Shown here: positions 47,001 to 60,462 of the stretch, in pieces
How positions within the stretch are numbered: the stretch's first letter is position 1
Layout: each line of letters starts with the position of its first letter
Source: Fallopia convolvulus
Taxonomy: Eukaryota; Streptophyta; Magnoliopsida; Caryophyllales; Polygonaceae
Direction: 5' to 3'
NCBI GenBank assembly: GCA_964016875.1
Contig: OZ024720.1
Span: forward strand, 42,437,106 to 42,501,105
DNA: 64,000 bases
Notes under the pieces: generated by a model
Database searches by the model: none
What the model saw: the letters and a program-made list of their open reading frames with translations, nothing else
What the model was told of the DNA's origin: nothing
Made by a program: the position numbers and the translations under genes

Positions 47001-50000
47001 ACACTTGGCGTGCAATGTTAGATCACAAGTCATTTCATAGGCAAAAGGAGAAAAAACAAGTGAACATTAAAGACATCTAGGCATAAGCGCAAAGAATGAG
47101 GAAAGTATCAAGCCAATAAGCACATTCTGCACTACAAAATCAAGACCGATCGAAAAAGAAAATAAATTGTACCCTAGAAACCGAATGCCACAAGTAGGAG
47201 TGACATTTACATGGACATTTAGTCGAACACTTGTCATGCAATGTTAGATCACAATTCATTTCATAGGCAAAAGGAGAAAAAACAAGTGAACTTTAAAGAC
47301 ATCTAGGCATATGCGCAAAGAATAAGGAAAGTATCAAGCCAATAAGCACATTTTGCACTACAAAATCAAGACCGATCGAATTAGAACATAAATTCGAACC
47401 TAGAAACCGAATGCCAAAATTAGGAGTGACATTTACGTCGACATTTCATGTAACACTTAGTGTGCAATGTTAGATCACAAGTCATTTTAAAGTCAAAAGG
47501 AGAAAAAACAAGTAAACTTTAAAGACTTCTAGGTATACGCACAAAGAATCAGGATAGTATCAAGCCAATTAGCACATTATGCACTACAAAATCAAGACAG
47601 ATCGAATACGAACATCAATTCTACCCTAGAAACCGAATGCCAAAATTAGGAGTGACATTTACATCGACATTTCATTTAACACTTAGCGTGCAATGTTAGA
47701 TCACAACTCATTTTAAAGTCAAAAGGAGAAAAAAAAGTGAACTTTAAAGACATCTAGGTATAAGCATAAAGAATGAGGATAGTATCAAGCCAATAAGCAC
47801 ATTCTACACTACAAAATCAAGACCGATCGAATAAGAACATAAATTGTACCCTAGAAACTGAATGCCACAAGTAGGAATGACATTTACATGGACATTTAAT
47901 CGAACACTTGTCGTGGAATGTTAGATCACAAGTCATTTTAAAGGCAAAAGGAGAAAAAAAAAGTGAACTTCAAAGACATCTAGGCATAAGCGCAAATAAT
48001 GAGCATAGTATCAAGCCAATAAGCACGTTCCGCACTAGAAAATCAAGACCGATCGAAAAAGAACATAAATTGTACCCTAGAAACAAAATGCCACAAGTAG
48101 GAGTGACATTTACATGCACATTTAATTGAACACTTGTCGTGCAATGTTAGATCACAAGTCATTTTAAAGGCTAAAGGAGAAAAAACAAGTGAACTTCAAA
48201 GACATCTAGCCATAAGCGCAAAGAATGAGGATAGTATCAAGCCAATAAGCACATTCTGCACTACAAAATCAAGACCGATCGAATAAGAACATAAATTGTA
48301 CCCTAGAAACCGAATCCCACAAGTAGGAGTGACATTTACATGGACATTTAGTCGAACACTTGGCGTGCAATGTTAGATCACAAGTCATTTCATAGGCAAA
48401 AGGAGAAAAAACAAGTGAACATTAAAGACATCTAGGCATAAGCGCAAAGAATGAGGAAAGTATCAAGCCAATAAGCACATTCTGCACTACAAAATCAAGA
48501 CCGATCGAATTAGAACATAAATTCGAACCTAGAAACCGAATGCCACAATTAGGAGTGACACTTACATTGACATTTCATCAAACACTTGGCGTGCAATATT
48601 AGATCACAAGTCATTTTAAAGGCAAAAGAAGAAAAAACAAGTGAACTGTAAAGACATCTAGGCATAAGCGCAAAGAATGAGGATAGTATCAAGCCAATAA
48701 GCACATTTTGCACCACATAATCAAGACAGATTGAACAAGAACATTTATTCGAACCTAGAAACCGAATGTCACATTTAGGAGTGACATTTAAATGGACATT
48801 TACTCGAACACTAGATGTGCAATGTTAGATCATAAGTCAATTTAATGGCAACTGGAAAAAAACATGTGAACTTTAAAGACATCTAGGCATAAAAATAAAG
48901 AATGAGGATAGAATCAAGCCAATAACCACATTCTGCACTACAAAATCAAGACCGATCGAATATGAACATAAATTTCAACCTAGAAACTGAATGCCACATT
49001 TAGGAGTGACAGTTACATGGACATTTAGTCGAACACTTGGCGTGCAATGTTAGATCAAGAGTCATTTTAATGGCAAAAGTAGAAAAAACAAGTGAACTTT
49101 AAAGACATCTAGGCATAAGAATAAAGAATGAAAATAGAGTCAAGCTAAAAAGCACATTCTACACTACAAAATCAAGGCCGATCGAATAAGACCAAATATT
49201 CGAACCTAGAAACCCAACGCCATATTTAGGATTGACATTTACATGAACATTTCATCGAATAGTTGGCTTGCAATGTTAGATAACAAGTCATTTTAAAGGC
49301 AAAAGGAGAAAAAAAAAGTGATATTTAAAGACATCAAGGCATAAGCTCAAAGAATGACTGCACTACAAAATCAAGACGTATCGAATAAAAGCATAAATTC
49401 AAACCTTGAAACCGAATGCCACATTTAGGAGTGACATTTACATCGAAACTTCATTGAACACTTGGCGTGCAATGTTTGATCATAAGTCATTTTAAAGGAA
49501 AAAGAAGAAAAAACAAGTGAACTTTAAAAACTTCTAGGTATACGCACAAAGAATCAGGATAGTATCAAGCCAATTAGCACATTATGCACTAAAAAATCCA
49601 GACCGATCGAATAAGAACATAAATTGTACCCTAGAAACCGAATCCCAGAAGTAGGAGTGACATTTACATGGACATTTAGTCGAACACTTGGCGTGCAATG
49701 TTAGATCACAAGTCATTTTAAAGGCAAAAGGAGAAAAAACAAGTGAACTTCAAAGACATCTAGGCATAAGCGCAAAGAATGAGGATAGTATCAAGCCAAT
49801 AAGCACATTCTGCACTACAAAATCAAGACCGATCGAAAAAGAACATAAATTGTACCCTAGAAACCAAATGCCACAAGTAGGAGTGACATTTACATGGACA
49901 TTTAATTGAACACTTGTCGTGCAATGTTAGATCACAAGTCATTTTAAAGGCAAAAGGAGAAAAAACAAGTGAACTTCAAAGACATCTAGGCATAAGAGCA

Positions 50001-51690
50001 AAGAATGAGGATAGTATCAAGCCAATAAGCACATTCTGCACTACAAAATCAAGACCGATCGAAAAAGAACATAAATTGTACCCTAGAAACCGAATGCCAC
50101 AAGTAGGAGTGACATTTACATGGACATTTAGTCGAACACTTGGCGTGCAATGTTAGATCACAAGTCATTTCATAGGCAAAAGGAGAAAAAACAAGTGAAC
50201 ATTAAAGACATCTAGGCATAAGCGCAAAGAATGAGGAAAGTATCAAGCCAATAAGCAGATTCTGCACTACAAAATCAAGACCGATCGAAAAAGAAAATAA
50301 ATTGTACCCTAGAAACCGAATGCCACAAGTAGGAGTGACATTTACATGGACATTTAGTCGAACACTTGTCATGCAATGTTAGATCACAATTCATTTCATA
50401 GGCAAAAGGAGAAAAAACAAGTGAACTTTAAAGACATCTAGGCATATGCGCAAAGAATAAGGAAAGTATCAAGCCAATAAGCACATTTTGCACTACAAAA
50501 TCAAGACCGATCGAATTAGAACATAAATTCGAACCTAGAAACCGAATGCCAAAATTAGGAGTGACATTTACGTCGACATTTCATGTAACACTTAGTGTGC
50601 AATGTTAGATCACAAGTCATTTTAAAGTCAAAAGGAGAAAAAACAAGTAAACTTTAAAGACTTCTAGGTATACGCACAAAGAATCAGGATAGTATCAAGC
50701 CAATTAGCACATTATGCACTACAAAATCAAGACAGATCGAATACGAACATCAATTCTACCCTAGAAACCGAATGCCAAAATTAGGAGTGACATTTACATC
50801 GACATTTCATTTAACACTTAGCGTGCAATGTTAGATCACAACTCATTTTAAAGTCAAAAGGAGAAAAAAAAGTGAACTTTAAAGACATCTAGGTATAAGC
50901 ATAAAGAATGAGGATAGTATCAAGCCAATAAGCACATTCTACACTACAAAATCAAGACCGATCGAATAAGAACATAAATTGTACCCTAGAAACTGAATGC
51001 CACAAGTAGGAATGACATTTACATGGACATTTAATCGAACACTTGTCGTGGAATGTTAGATCACAAGTCATTTTAAAGGCAAAAGGAGAAAAAAAAAGTG
51101 AACTTCAAAGACATCTAGGCATAAGCGCAAATAATGAGCATAGTATCAAGCAAATAAGCACGTTCCGCACTCGAAAATCAAGACCGATCGAAAAAGAACA
51201 TAAATTGTACCCTAGAAACAAAATGCCACAAGTAGGAGTGACATTTACATGCACATTTAATTGAACACTTGTCGTGCAATGTTAGATCACAAGTCATTTT
51301 AAAGGCTAAAGGAGAAAAAACAAGTGAACTTCAAAGACATCTAGCCATAAGCGCAAAGAATGAGGATAGTATCAAGCCAATAAGCACATTCTGCACTACA
51401 AAATCAAGACCGATCGAATAAGAACATAAATTGTACCCTAGAAACCGAATCCCACAAGTAGGAGTGACATTTACATGGACATTTAGTCGAACACTTGGCG
51501 TGCAATGTTAGATCACAAGTCATTTCATAGGCAAAAGGAGAAAAAACAAGTGAACATTAAAGACATCTAGGCATAAGCGCAAAGAATGAGGAAAGTATCA
51601 AGCCAATAAGCACATTCTGCACTACAAAATCAAGACCGATCGAATTAGAACATAAATTCGAACCTAGAAACCGAATGCCACAATTAGGAG
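44031..51690 (+). repeat. 7,660-bp super-unit of the right array, copy 1
   Basis: Starts at the marker TGACACTTACATTGACATTT (44031), which recurs inside at 48556 and again at 51691 (with one A-to-G change). The unit is therefore 4,525 + 3,135 bp. The two halves are the same about 3.17-kb HOR; the first half contains an extra 1,354-bp tandem duplication and the second lacks a 36-bp micro-duplication. Rare variants such as GGCAACTGGAAAAAA recur at the expected offsets. Confidence 0.88.
45740..48450 (+). repeat. 1,354-bp tandem duplication (six monomers)
   Basis: The marker GATCGAAAAAGAAAATAAAT occurs with a 1,354-bp spacing (about 45795 and 47149), as do flanking units (for example the GTCGTGGAATG unit at about 46553 and 47908). 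The same pair of copies recurs at about 53455 and 54809. Boundaries are approximate. Confidence 0.83.
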
Positions 51691-54600
51691 TGACGCTTAC
51701 ATTGACATTTCATCAAACACTTGGCGTGCAATATTAGATCACAAGTCATTTTAAAGGCAAAAGAAGAAAAAACAACTGAACTGTAAAGACATCTAGGCAT
51801 AAGCGCAAAGAATGAACTTTAAAGACATCTAGGCATAAGCGCAAAGATTGAGGATAGTATCAAGCCAATAAGCACATTTTGCACCACATAATCAAGACAG
51901 ATTGAACAAGAACATTTATTCGAACCTAGAAACCGAATGTCACATTTAGGAGTGACATTTAAATGGACATTTACTCGAACACTAGATGTGCAATGTTAGA
52001 TCATAAGTCAATTTAATGGCAACTGGAAAAAAACATGTGAACTTTAAAGACATCTAGGCATAAAAATAAAGAATGAGGATAGAATCAAGCCAATAACCAC
52101 ATTCTGCACTACAAAATCAAGACCGATCGAATATGAACATAAATTTCAACCTAGAAACTGAATGCCACATTTAGGAGTGACAGTTACATGGACATTTAGT
52201 CGAACACTTGGCGTGCAATGTTAGATCAAGAGTCATTTTAATGGCAAAAGTAGAAAAAACAAGTGAACTTTAAAGACATCTAGGCATAAGAATAAAGAAT
52301 GAAAATAGAGTCGAGCTAAAAAGCACATTCTACACTACAAAATCAAGGCCGATCGAATAAGACCAAATATTCGAACCTAGAAACCCAACGCCATATTTAG
52401 GATTGACATTTACATGAACATTTCATCGAATAGTTGGCTTGCAATGTTAGATAACAAGTCATTTTAAAGGCAAAAGGAGAAAAAAAAAGTGATATTTAAA
52501 GACATCAAGGCATAAGCTCAAAGAATGACTGCACTACAAAATCAAGACGAATCGAATAAAAGCATAAATTCAAACCTTGAAACCGAATGCCACATTTAGG
52601 AGTGACATTTACATCGAAACTTCATTGAACACTTGGCGTGCAATGTTTGATCATAAGTCATTTTAAAGGAAAAAGAAGAAAAAACAAGTGAACTTTAAAA
52701 ACTTCTAGGTATACGCACAAAGAATCAGGATAGTATCAAGCCAATTAGCACATTATGCACTAAAAAATCCAGACCGATCAAATAAGAACATAAATTGTAC
52801 CCTAGAAACCGAATCCCACAAGTAGGAGTGACATTTACATGGACATTTAGTCGAACACTTGGCGTGCAATGTTAGATCACAAGTCATTTCATAGGCAAAA
52901 GGAGAAAAAACAAGTGAACATTAAAGACATCTAGGCATAAGCGCAAAGAATGAGGATAGTATCAAGCCAATAAGCACATTCTGCACTACAAAATCAAGAC
53001 CGATCGAAAAAGAACATAAATTGTACCCTAGAAACCAAATGCCACAAGTAGGAGTGACATTTACATGGACATTTAATTGAACACTTGTCGTGCAATGTTA
53101 GATCACAAGTCATTTTAAAGGCAAAAGGAGAAAAAACAAGTGAACTTCAAAGACATCTAGGCATAAGAGCAAAGAATGAGGATAGTATCAAGCCAATAAG
53201 CACATTCTGCACTACAAAATCAAGACCGATCGAAAAAGAACATAAATTGTACCCTAGAAACCGAATGCCACAAGTAGGAGTGACATTTACATGGACATTT
53301 AGTCGAACACTTGGCGTGCAATGTTAGATCACAAGTCATTTCATAGGCAAAAGGAGAAAAAACAAGTGAACATTAAAGACATCTAGGCATAAGCGCAAAG
53401 AATGAGGAAAGTATCAAGCCAATAAGCACATTCTGCACTACAAAATCAAGACCGATCGAAAAAGAAAATAAATTGTACCCTAGAAACCGAATGCCACAAG
53501 TAGGAGTGACATTTACATGGACATTTAGTCGAACACTTGTCATGCAATGTTAGATCACAATTCATTTCATAGGCAAAAGGAGAAAAACAAGTGAACTTTA
53601 AAGACATCTAGGCATATGCGCAAAGAATAAGGAAAGTATCAAGCCAATAAGCACATTTTGCACTACAAAATCAAGACCGATCGAATTAGAACATAAATTC
53701 GAACCTAGAAACCGAATGCCAAAATTAGGAGTGACATTTACGTCGACATTTCATGTAACACTTAGTGTGCAATGTTAGATCACAAGTCATTTTAAAGTCA
53801 AAAGGAGAAAAAACAAGTAAACTTTAAAGACTTCTAGGTATACGCACAAAGAATCAGGATAGTATCAAGCCAATTAGCACATTATGCACTACAAAATCAA
53901 GACAGATCGAATACGAACATCAATTCTACCCTAGAAACCGAATGCCAAAATTAGGAGTGACATTTACATCGACATTTCATTTAACACTTAGCGTGCAATG
54001 TTAGATCACAACTCATTTTAAAGTCAAAAGGAGAAAAAAAAGTGAACTTTAACGACATCTAGGTATAAGCATAAAGAATGAGGATAGTATCAAGCCAATA
54101 AGCACATTCTACACTACAAAATCAAGACCGATCGAATAAGAACATAAATTGTACCCTAGAAACTGAATGCCACAAGTAGGAATGACATTTACATGGACAT
54201 TTAATCGAACACTTGTCGTGGAATGTTAGATCACAAGTCATTTTAAAGGCAAAAGGAGAAAAAAAAAGTGAACTTCAAAGACATCTAGGCATAAGCGCAA
54301 ATAATGAGCATAGTATCAAGCCAATAAGCACGTTCCGCACTAGAAAATCAAGACCGATCGAAAAAGAACATAAATTGTACCCTAGAAACAAAATGCCACA
54401 AGTAGGAGTGACATTTACATGCACATTTAATTGAACACTTGTCGTGCAATGTTAGATCACAAGTCATTTTAAAGGCTAAAGGAGAAAAAACAAGTGAACT
54501 TCAAAGACATCTAGCCATAAGCGCAAAGAATGAGGATAGTATCAAGCCAATAAGCACATTCTGCACTACAAAATCAAGACCGATCGAATAAGAACATAAA

Positions 54601-55033
54601 TTGTACCCTAGAAACCGAATCCCACAAGTAGGAGTGACATTTACATGGACATTTAGTCGAACACTTGGCGTGCAATGTTAGATCACAAGTCATTTCATAG
54701 GCAAAAGGAGAAAAAACAAGTGAACATTAAAGACATCTAGGCATAAGCGCAAAGAATGAGGAAAGTATCAAGCCAATAAGCACATTCTGCACTACAAAAT
54801 CAAGACCGATCGAAAAAGAAAATAAATTGTACCCTAGAAACCGAATGCCACAAGTAGGAGTGACATTTACATGGACATTTAGTCGAACACTTGTCATGCA
54901 ATGTTAGATCACAATTCATTTCATAGGCAAAAGGAGAAAAAACAAGTGAACTTTAAAGACATCTAGGCATATGCGCAAAGAATAAGGAAAGTATCAAGCC
55001 AATAAGCACATTCTGCACTACAAAATCAAGACC
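51691..55033 (+). repeat. 7,660-bp super-unit, partial copy 2
   Basis: Matches 44031-47373 at a constant offset of 7,660 bp, including the internal 1,354-bp duplication. The main exception is a short stretch near 52880-52925 that reads CATTTCATAGGC and GAACATTAAAG where the first copy has CATTTTAAAGGC and GGAACTTCAAAG, which looks like gene conversion. Homology stops at about 55034, where GATCGAATTAGAAC is replaced by GATTGAACAAGAAC. Confidence 0.85.
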
Positions 55034-58000
55034 GATTGAACAAGAACATTTATTCGAACCTAGAAACCGAATGTCACATTTAGGAGTGACATTTAAATGG
55101 ACATTTACTCGAACACTAGATGTGCAATGTTAGATCACAAGTCAATTTAATGGCAAATGGAAAAAAACATGTGAACTTTAAAGACATCTAGGCAGAAAAA
55201 TAAAGAATGAGGATAGAATCAAGCCAATAACCACATTCTGCACTACAAAATCAAGACCGATCGAATATGAACATAAATTTCATCCTAGAAACTGAATGCC
55301 ACATTTAGGAGTGACAGTTACATGGACATTTAGTCGAACACTTGGCGTGCAATGTTAGATCAAGAGTCATTTTAATGGCAAAAGTAGAAAAAACAAGTGA
55401 ACTTCAAAGACATCTAGGCATAATCGCAAAGAATGAGCATAGGATCAAGCCAATAAGCACATTCTGCACTACAAATTCAAGACCGATCGAAAAAGAACAT
55501 AAATTGTACCCTAGAAACCAAATGCCACAAGTAGGAGTGACATTTACATGGACATTTAATTGAACACTTGTCGTGCAATGTTAGATCACAAGTCATTTTA
55601 AAGGCAAAAGGAGAAAAAACAAGTGAACTTCAAAGACATCTAGACATAAGCGCAAAGAGTGAGGATAGTATCAAGCCAATAAGCACATTCTGCACTACAA
55701 AATCAAGACCGATCGAAAAAGAACATAAATTGTACCCTAGAAACCGAATGCCACAAGTAGGAGTGACATTTACATGGACATTTAGTCGAACACTTGTCAT
55801 GCAATGTTAGATCACAATTCATTTCATAGGCAAAAGGAGAAAAAACAAGTGAACTTTAAAGACATCTAGGCATATGCGCAAAGAATAAGGAAAGTATCAA
55901 GCCAATAAGCACATTCTGCACTACAAAATCAAGACCGATCGAATTAGAACATAAATTCGAACCTAGAAACCGAATGCCAAAATTAGGAGTGACATTTACG
56001 TCGACATTTCATGTAACACTTAGTGTGCAATGTTAGATCACAAGTCATTTTAAAGTCAAAAGGAGAAAAAAAAAAGTAAACTTTAAAGACTTCTAGGTAT
56101 ACGCACAAAGAATCAGGATAGTATCAAGCCAATTAGCACATTATGCACTACAAAATCAAGACAGATCGAATACGAACATCAATTCTACCCTAGAAACCGA
56201 ATGCCAAAATTAGGAGTGACATTTACATCGACATTTCATTTAACACTTAGCGTGCAATGTTAGATCACAACTCATTTTAAAGTCAAAAGAAGAAAAAAAA
56301 GTGAACTTTAAAGACATCTAGGTATATGCATAAAGAATGAGGATAGTATCAAGCCAATAAGCACTTTCTACACTACAAAATCAAGACCGATCGAATAAGA
56401 ACATAAATTGTACCCTAGAAACTGAATGCCACAAGTAGGAGTGACATTTACATGGACATTTAATTGAACACTTGTCGTGGAATGTTAGATCACAAGTCAT
56501 TTTAAAGGCAAAAGGAGAAAAAAAAAAGTGAACTTCAAAGACATCTAGGCATAAGCGCAAATAATGAGCATAGTATCAAGCCAATAAGCACGTTCCGCAC
56601 TACAAAATCAAGACCGATCGAAAAAGAACATAAATTGTACCCTAGAAACCAAATGCCACAAGTAGGAGTGACATTTACATGCACATTTAATTGAACACTT
56701 GTCGTGAAATGATAGATCACAAGTCATTTTAAAGGCTAAAGGAGAAAAAACAAGTGAACTTCAAAGACATCTAGGCATAAGCGCAAAGAATGAGGATAGT
56801 ATCAAGCCAATAAGCACATTCTGCACTACAAAATCAAAATCGATCGAATAAGAACATAAATTGTACCCTAGAAACCGAATCCCACAAGTAGGAGTGACAT
56901 TTACATGGACATTTAGTGGAACACTTGGCATGCAATGGTAGATCACAAGTCATTTCATAGGCAAAAGGAGAAAAAACAAGTGAACATTAAAGACATCTAG
57001 GCATAAGCGCAAAGAATGAGGAAAGTATCAAGCCAATAAGCACATTCTGCACTACAAAATCAAGACTGATCGAATTAGAACATAAATTCGAACCTAAAAA
57101 CCGAATGCCACAATTAGGAGTGACACTTACATTGACATTTCATCAAACACTTGGCCTGCAATATTAGATCACAAGTCATTTTAAAGGCAAAAGAAGAAAA
57201 AACAAGTGAACTTTAAAGACATCTAGGCATAAGCGCAAAGAATGAACTTTAAAGACATCTAGGCATAAGCGCAAAGATTGAGGATAGTATCAAGCCAATA
57301 AGCACATTTTGCACCACATAATCAAGACAGATTGAACAAGAACATTTATTCGAACCTAGAAACCGAATGTCACATTTAGGAGTGACATTTAAATGGACAT
57401 TTACTCGAACACTAGATGTGCAATGTTAGATCACAAGTCAATTTAATGGCAAATGGAAAAAAACATGTGAACTTTAAAGACATCTAGGCATAAAAATAAA
57501 GAATGAGGATAGAATCAAGCCAATAACCACATTCTGCACTACAAAATCAGGGCCGATCGAATTAGAACATAAATTAGAACCTAGAAACCGAATGCCACAA
57601 TTAGGAGTGACACTTACAATGACATTTCATCAAACACTTAGCGTGCAATGTTAGATCAAGAGTCATTTTAATGGCAAAAGTAGAAAAAACAAGTGAACTT
57701 TAAAGACATCTAGGCATAAGAATAAAGAATGAAAATAGAGTCAAGCCAAAAAGCACATTCTACACTACAAAATCAAGGCCGATCGAATAAGACCAAATAT
57801 TCGAACCTAGAAACCGAACGCCATATTTAGGATTGACATTTACATGAACATTTCATCGAATAGTTGGCTTGCAATGTTAGATAACAAGTCATTTTAAAGG
57901 CAAAAGGAGAAAAAAAAAGTGATATTTAAAGACATCAAGGCATAAGCTCAAAGAATGACTGCATTACAAAATCAAGACGTATCGAATAAAAGCATAAATT

Positions 58001-60462
58001 CAAACCTTGAAACCGAATGCCACATTTAGGAGTGACATTTACATCGAAACTTCATTGAACACTTGGCGTGCAATGTTTGATCATAAGTCATTTTAAAGGA
58101 AAAAGAAGAAAAAACAAGTGAACTTTAAAGACTTCTAGGTATACGCACAAAGAATCAGGATAGTATCAAGCCAATTAGCACATTATACACTAAAAAATCA
58201 AGACAGATCGAATACGAACATCAATTCTATCATAGAAGCCGAATGAAAAAATTCGGAGTGACATTTACATGGACATTTCATTTAACACTTAGCGTGCAAT
58301 GTTAGATCACAAGTCATTTTAAAGTCAAAAGGAGAAAAAACAAGTGATCTTTAAAGACATCTAGGTATAAGCATAAAGAATGAGGATAGTATCAAGCCAA
58401 TAAGCACATTCTACACTACAAAATCAAGACCGATCGAGTAAGAACATAAATTGTACCCTAGAAACCGAATGCCACAAGTAGGAGTGACATTTACATGGAC
58501 ATTTAATCGAACACTTGTCGTGGAATGTTAGATCAAAAGTCATTTTAAAGGCAAAAGGAGAAAAAAAAGTGAACTTCAAAGACATCTAGGCATAAGCGCA
58601 AAGAATGAGCATAGTATCAAGCCAATAAGCACATTCTGCACTAAAAAATCAAGACCGATCGAAAAAGAACATAAATTGTACCCTAGAAACCAAATGCCAC
58701 AAGTAGGAGTAACATTTACACGGACATTTAATAGAACACTTATCGTTTAATGTTATATCACAAGTCATTTGAAAGGCAAAAGGAGAAAAAACAAGTGAAC
58801 TTGAAAGACATCTAGGCATAAGCGCAAAGAATGAGGACAGTATCAAGCCAATAAGCACATTCTACACTACAAAATCAAGACCGATCGAATCAGAACATAA
58901 ATTGTACCCTAGAAACGGAATGCCACAAGTAGGAGTGACATTTACATGGACATTTAATCGAACACTTGTCGTGGAATGTTAGATCACAAGTCATTTTAAA
59001 GGCAAAAGGAGAAAAAAAAAGTGAACTTCAAAGACATCTAGGCATAAGCGCAAAGAATGAGCATAGTATCAAGCCAATAAGCACATTCTGCACTACAAAA
59101 TCAAGACCGATCGAAAAAGAACATAAATTGTACCCTAGAAACCGAATGCCACAAGTAGGAGTGACATTTACATGGACATTTAATCGAACACTTGTCGTGG
59201 AATGTTAGATCACAAGTCATTTTAAAGGCAAAACTAGAAAAAAAAAGTGAACTTCAAAGACATCTAGGCATAAGCGCAAAGAATGAGCATAGTATCAAGC
59301 CAATAAGCACATTCTGCACTAAAAAATCAAGACCGATCGAAAAAGAACATAAATTGTACCCTAGAAACCAAATGCCACATGTAGGAGTAACATTTACATG
59401 GATATTTAATTGAACACTTATCGTGCAATGTTAGATCACAAGTCATTTTAAAGGCAAAAGGAGAAAAAAAAGTGAACTTCAAAGACATCTAGGCATAAGC
59501 GCAAAGAATGAGGATAGTATCAAGCCAATAAGCACATTCTGCACTAAAAAATCAAAACCGATCGAAAAAGAACATAAATTGTACCCTAGAAACCAAATGC
59601 CACAAGTAGGAGTAACATTTACATGGACATTTAATAGAACACTTATCGTTTAATGTTATATCACAAGTCATTTCAAAGGCAAAAGGAGAAAAAACAAGTG
59701 AACTTCAAAGACATCTAGGCATAAGCGCAAAGAATGAGGACAGTATCAAGCCAATAAGCACATTCTACACTACAAAATCAAGACCGATCGAATCAGAACA
59801 TAAATTGTACCCTAGAAACCGAATGCCACAAGTAGGAGTGACATTTACATGGACATTTAATCGAACACTTGTCGTGGAATGTTAGATCACAAGTCATTTT
59901 AAAGGCAAAAGGAGAAAAAAAAAGGGAACTTCAAAGACATCTAGGCATAAGCGCAAAGAATGAGCATAGTATCAAGCCAATAAGCACATTCTGCACTACA
60001 AAATCAAGACCGATCGAAAAAGAACATAAATTGTACCCTAGAAACCGAATGCCACAAGTAGGAGTGACATTTACATGGACATTTAATCGAACACTTGTCA
60101 TGGAATGTTAGATCACAAGTCATTTTAAAGGCAAAACTAGAAAAAAAAAGTGAACTTCAAAGACATCTAGGCATAAGCGCAAAGAATGAGCATAGTATCA
60201 AGCCAATAAGCACATTCTGCACTAAAAAATCAAGACCGATCGAAAAAGAACATAAATTGTACCCTAGAAACCAAATGCCACATGTAGGAGTAACATTTAC
60301 ATGGACATTTAATTGAACACTTATCGTGCAATGTTAGATCACAAGTCATTTTAAAGGCAAAAGGAGAAAAAAAAGTGAACTTTAAAGACATCTAGGCATA
60401 AGCGCAAGGATTGAGGATAGTATCAAGCCAATAAGCACATTTTGCACCACATAATCAAGACA
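55034..60462 (+). repeat. 5,429-bp higher-order unit, copy 1
   Basis: Starts at GATTGAACAAGAACATTTAT (55034), which recurs at 60463. Twenty-four monomer lengths fit 5,429 bp. It contains units found in the 7,660-bp super-unit in a new order, plus a 903-bp tandem duplication near its end. Confidence 0.87.
58560..60365 (+). repeat. 903-bp tandem duplication of four monomers
   Basis: The rare variant ATAGAACACTTATCGTTTAA occurs at 58731 and 59634, 903 bp apart, and the surrounding four-monomer sets match. It is analogous to, but different in sequence from, the 908-bp duplication in the left array. Confidence 0.85.
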
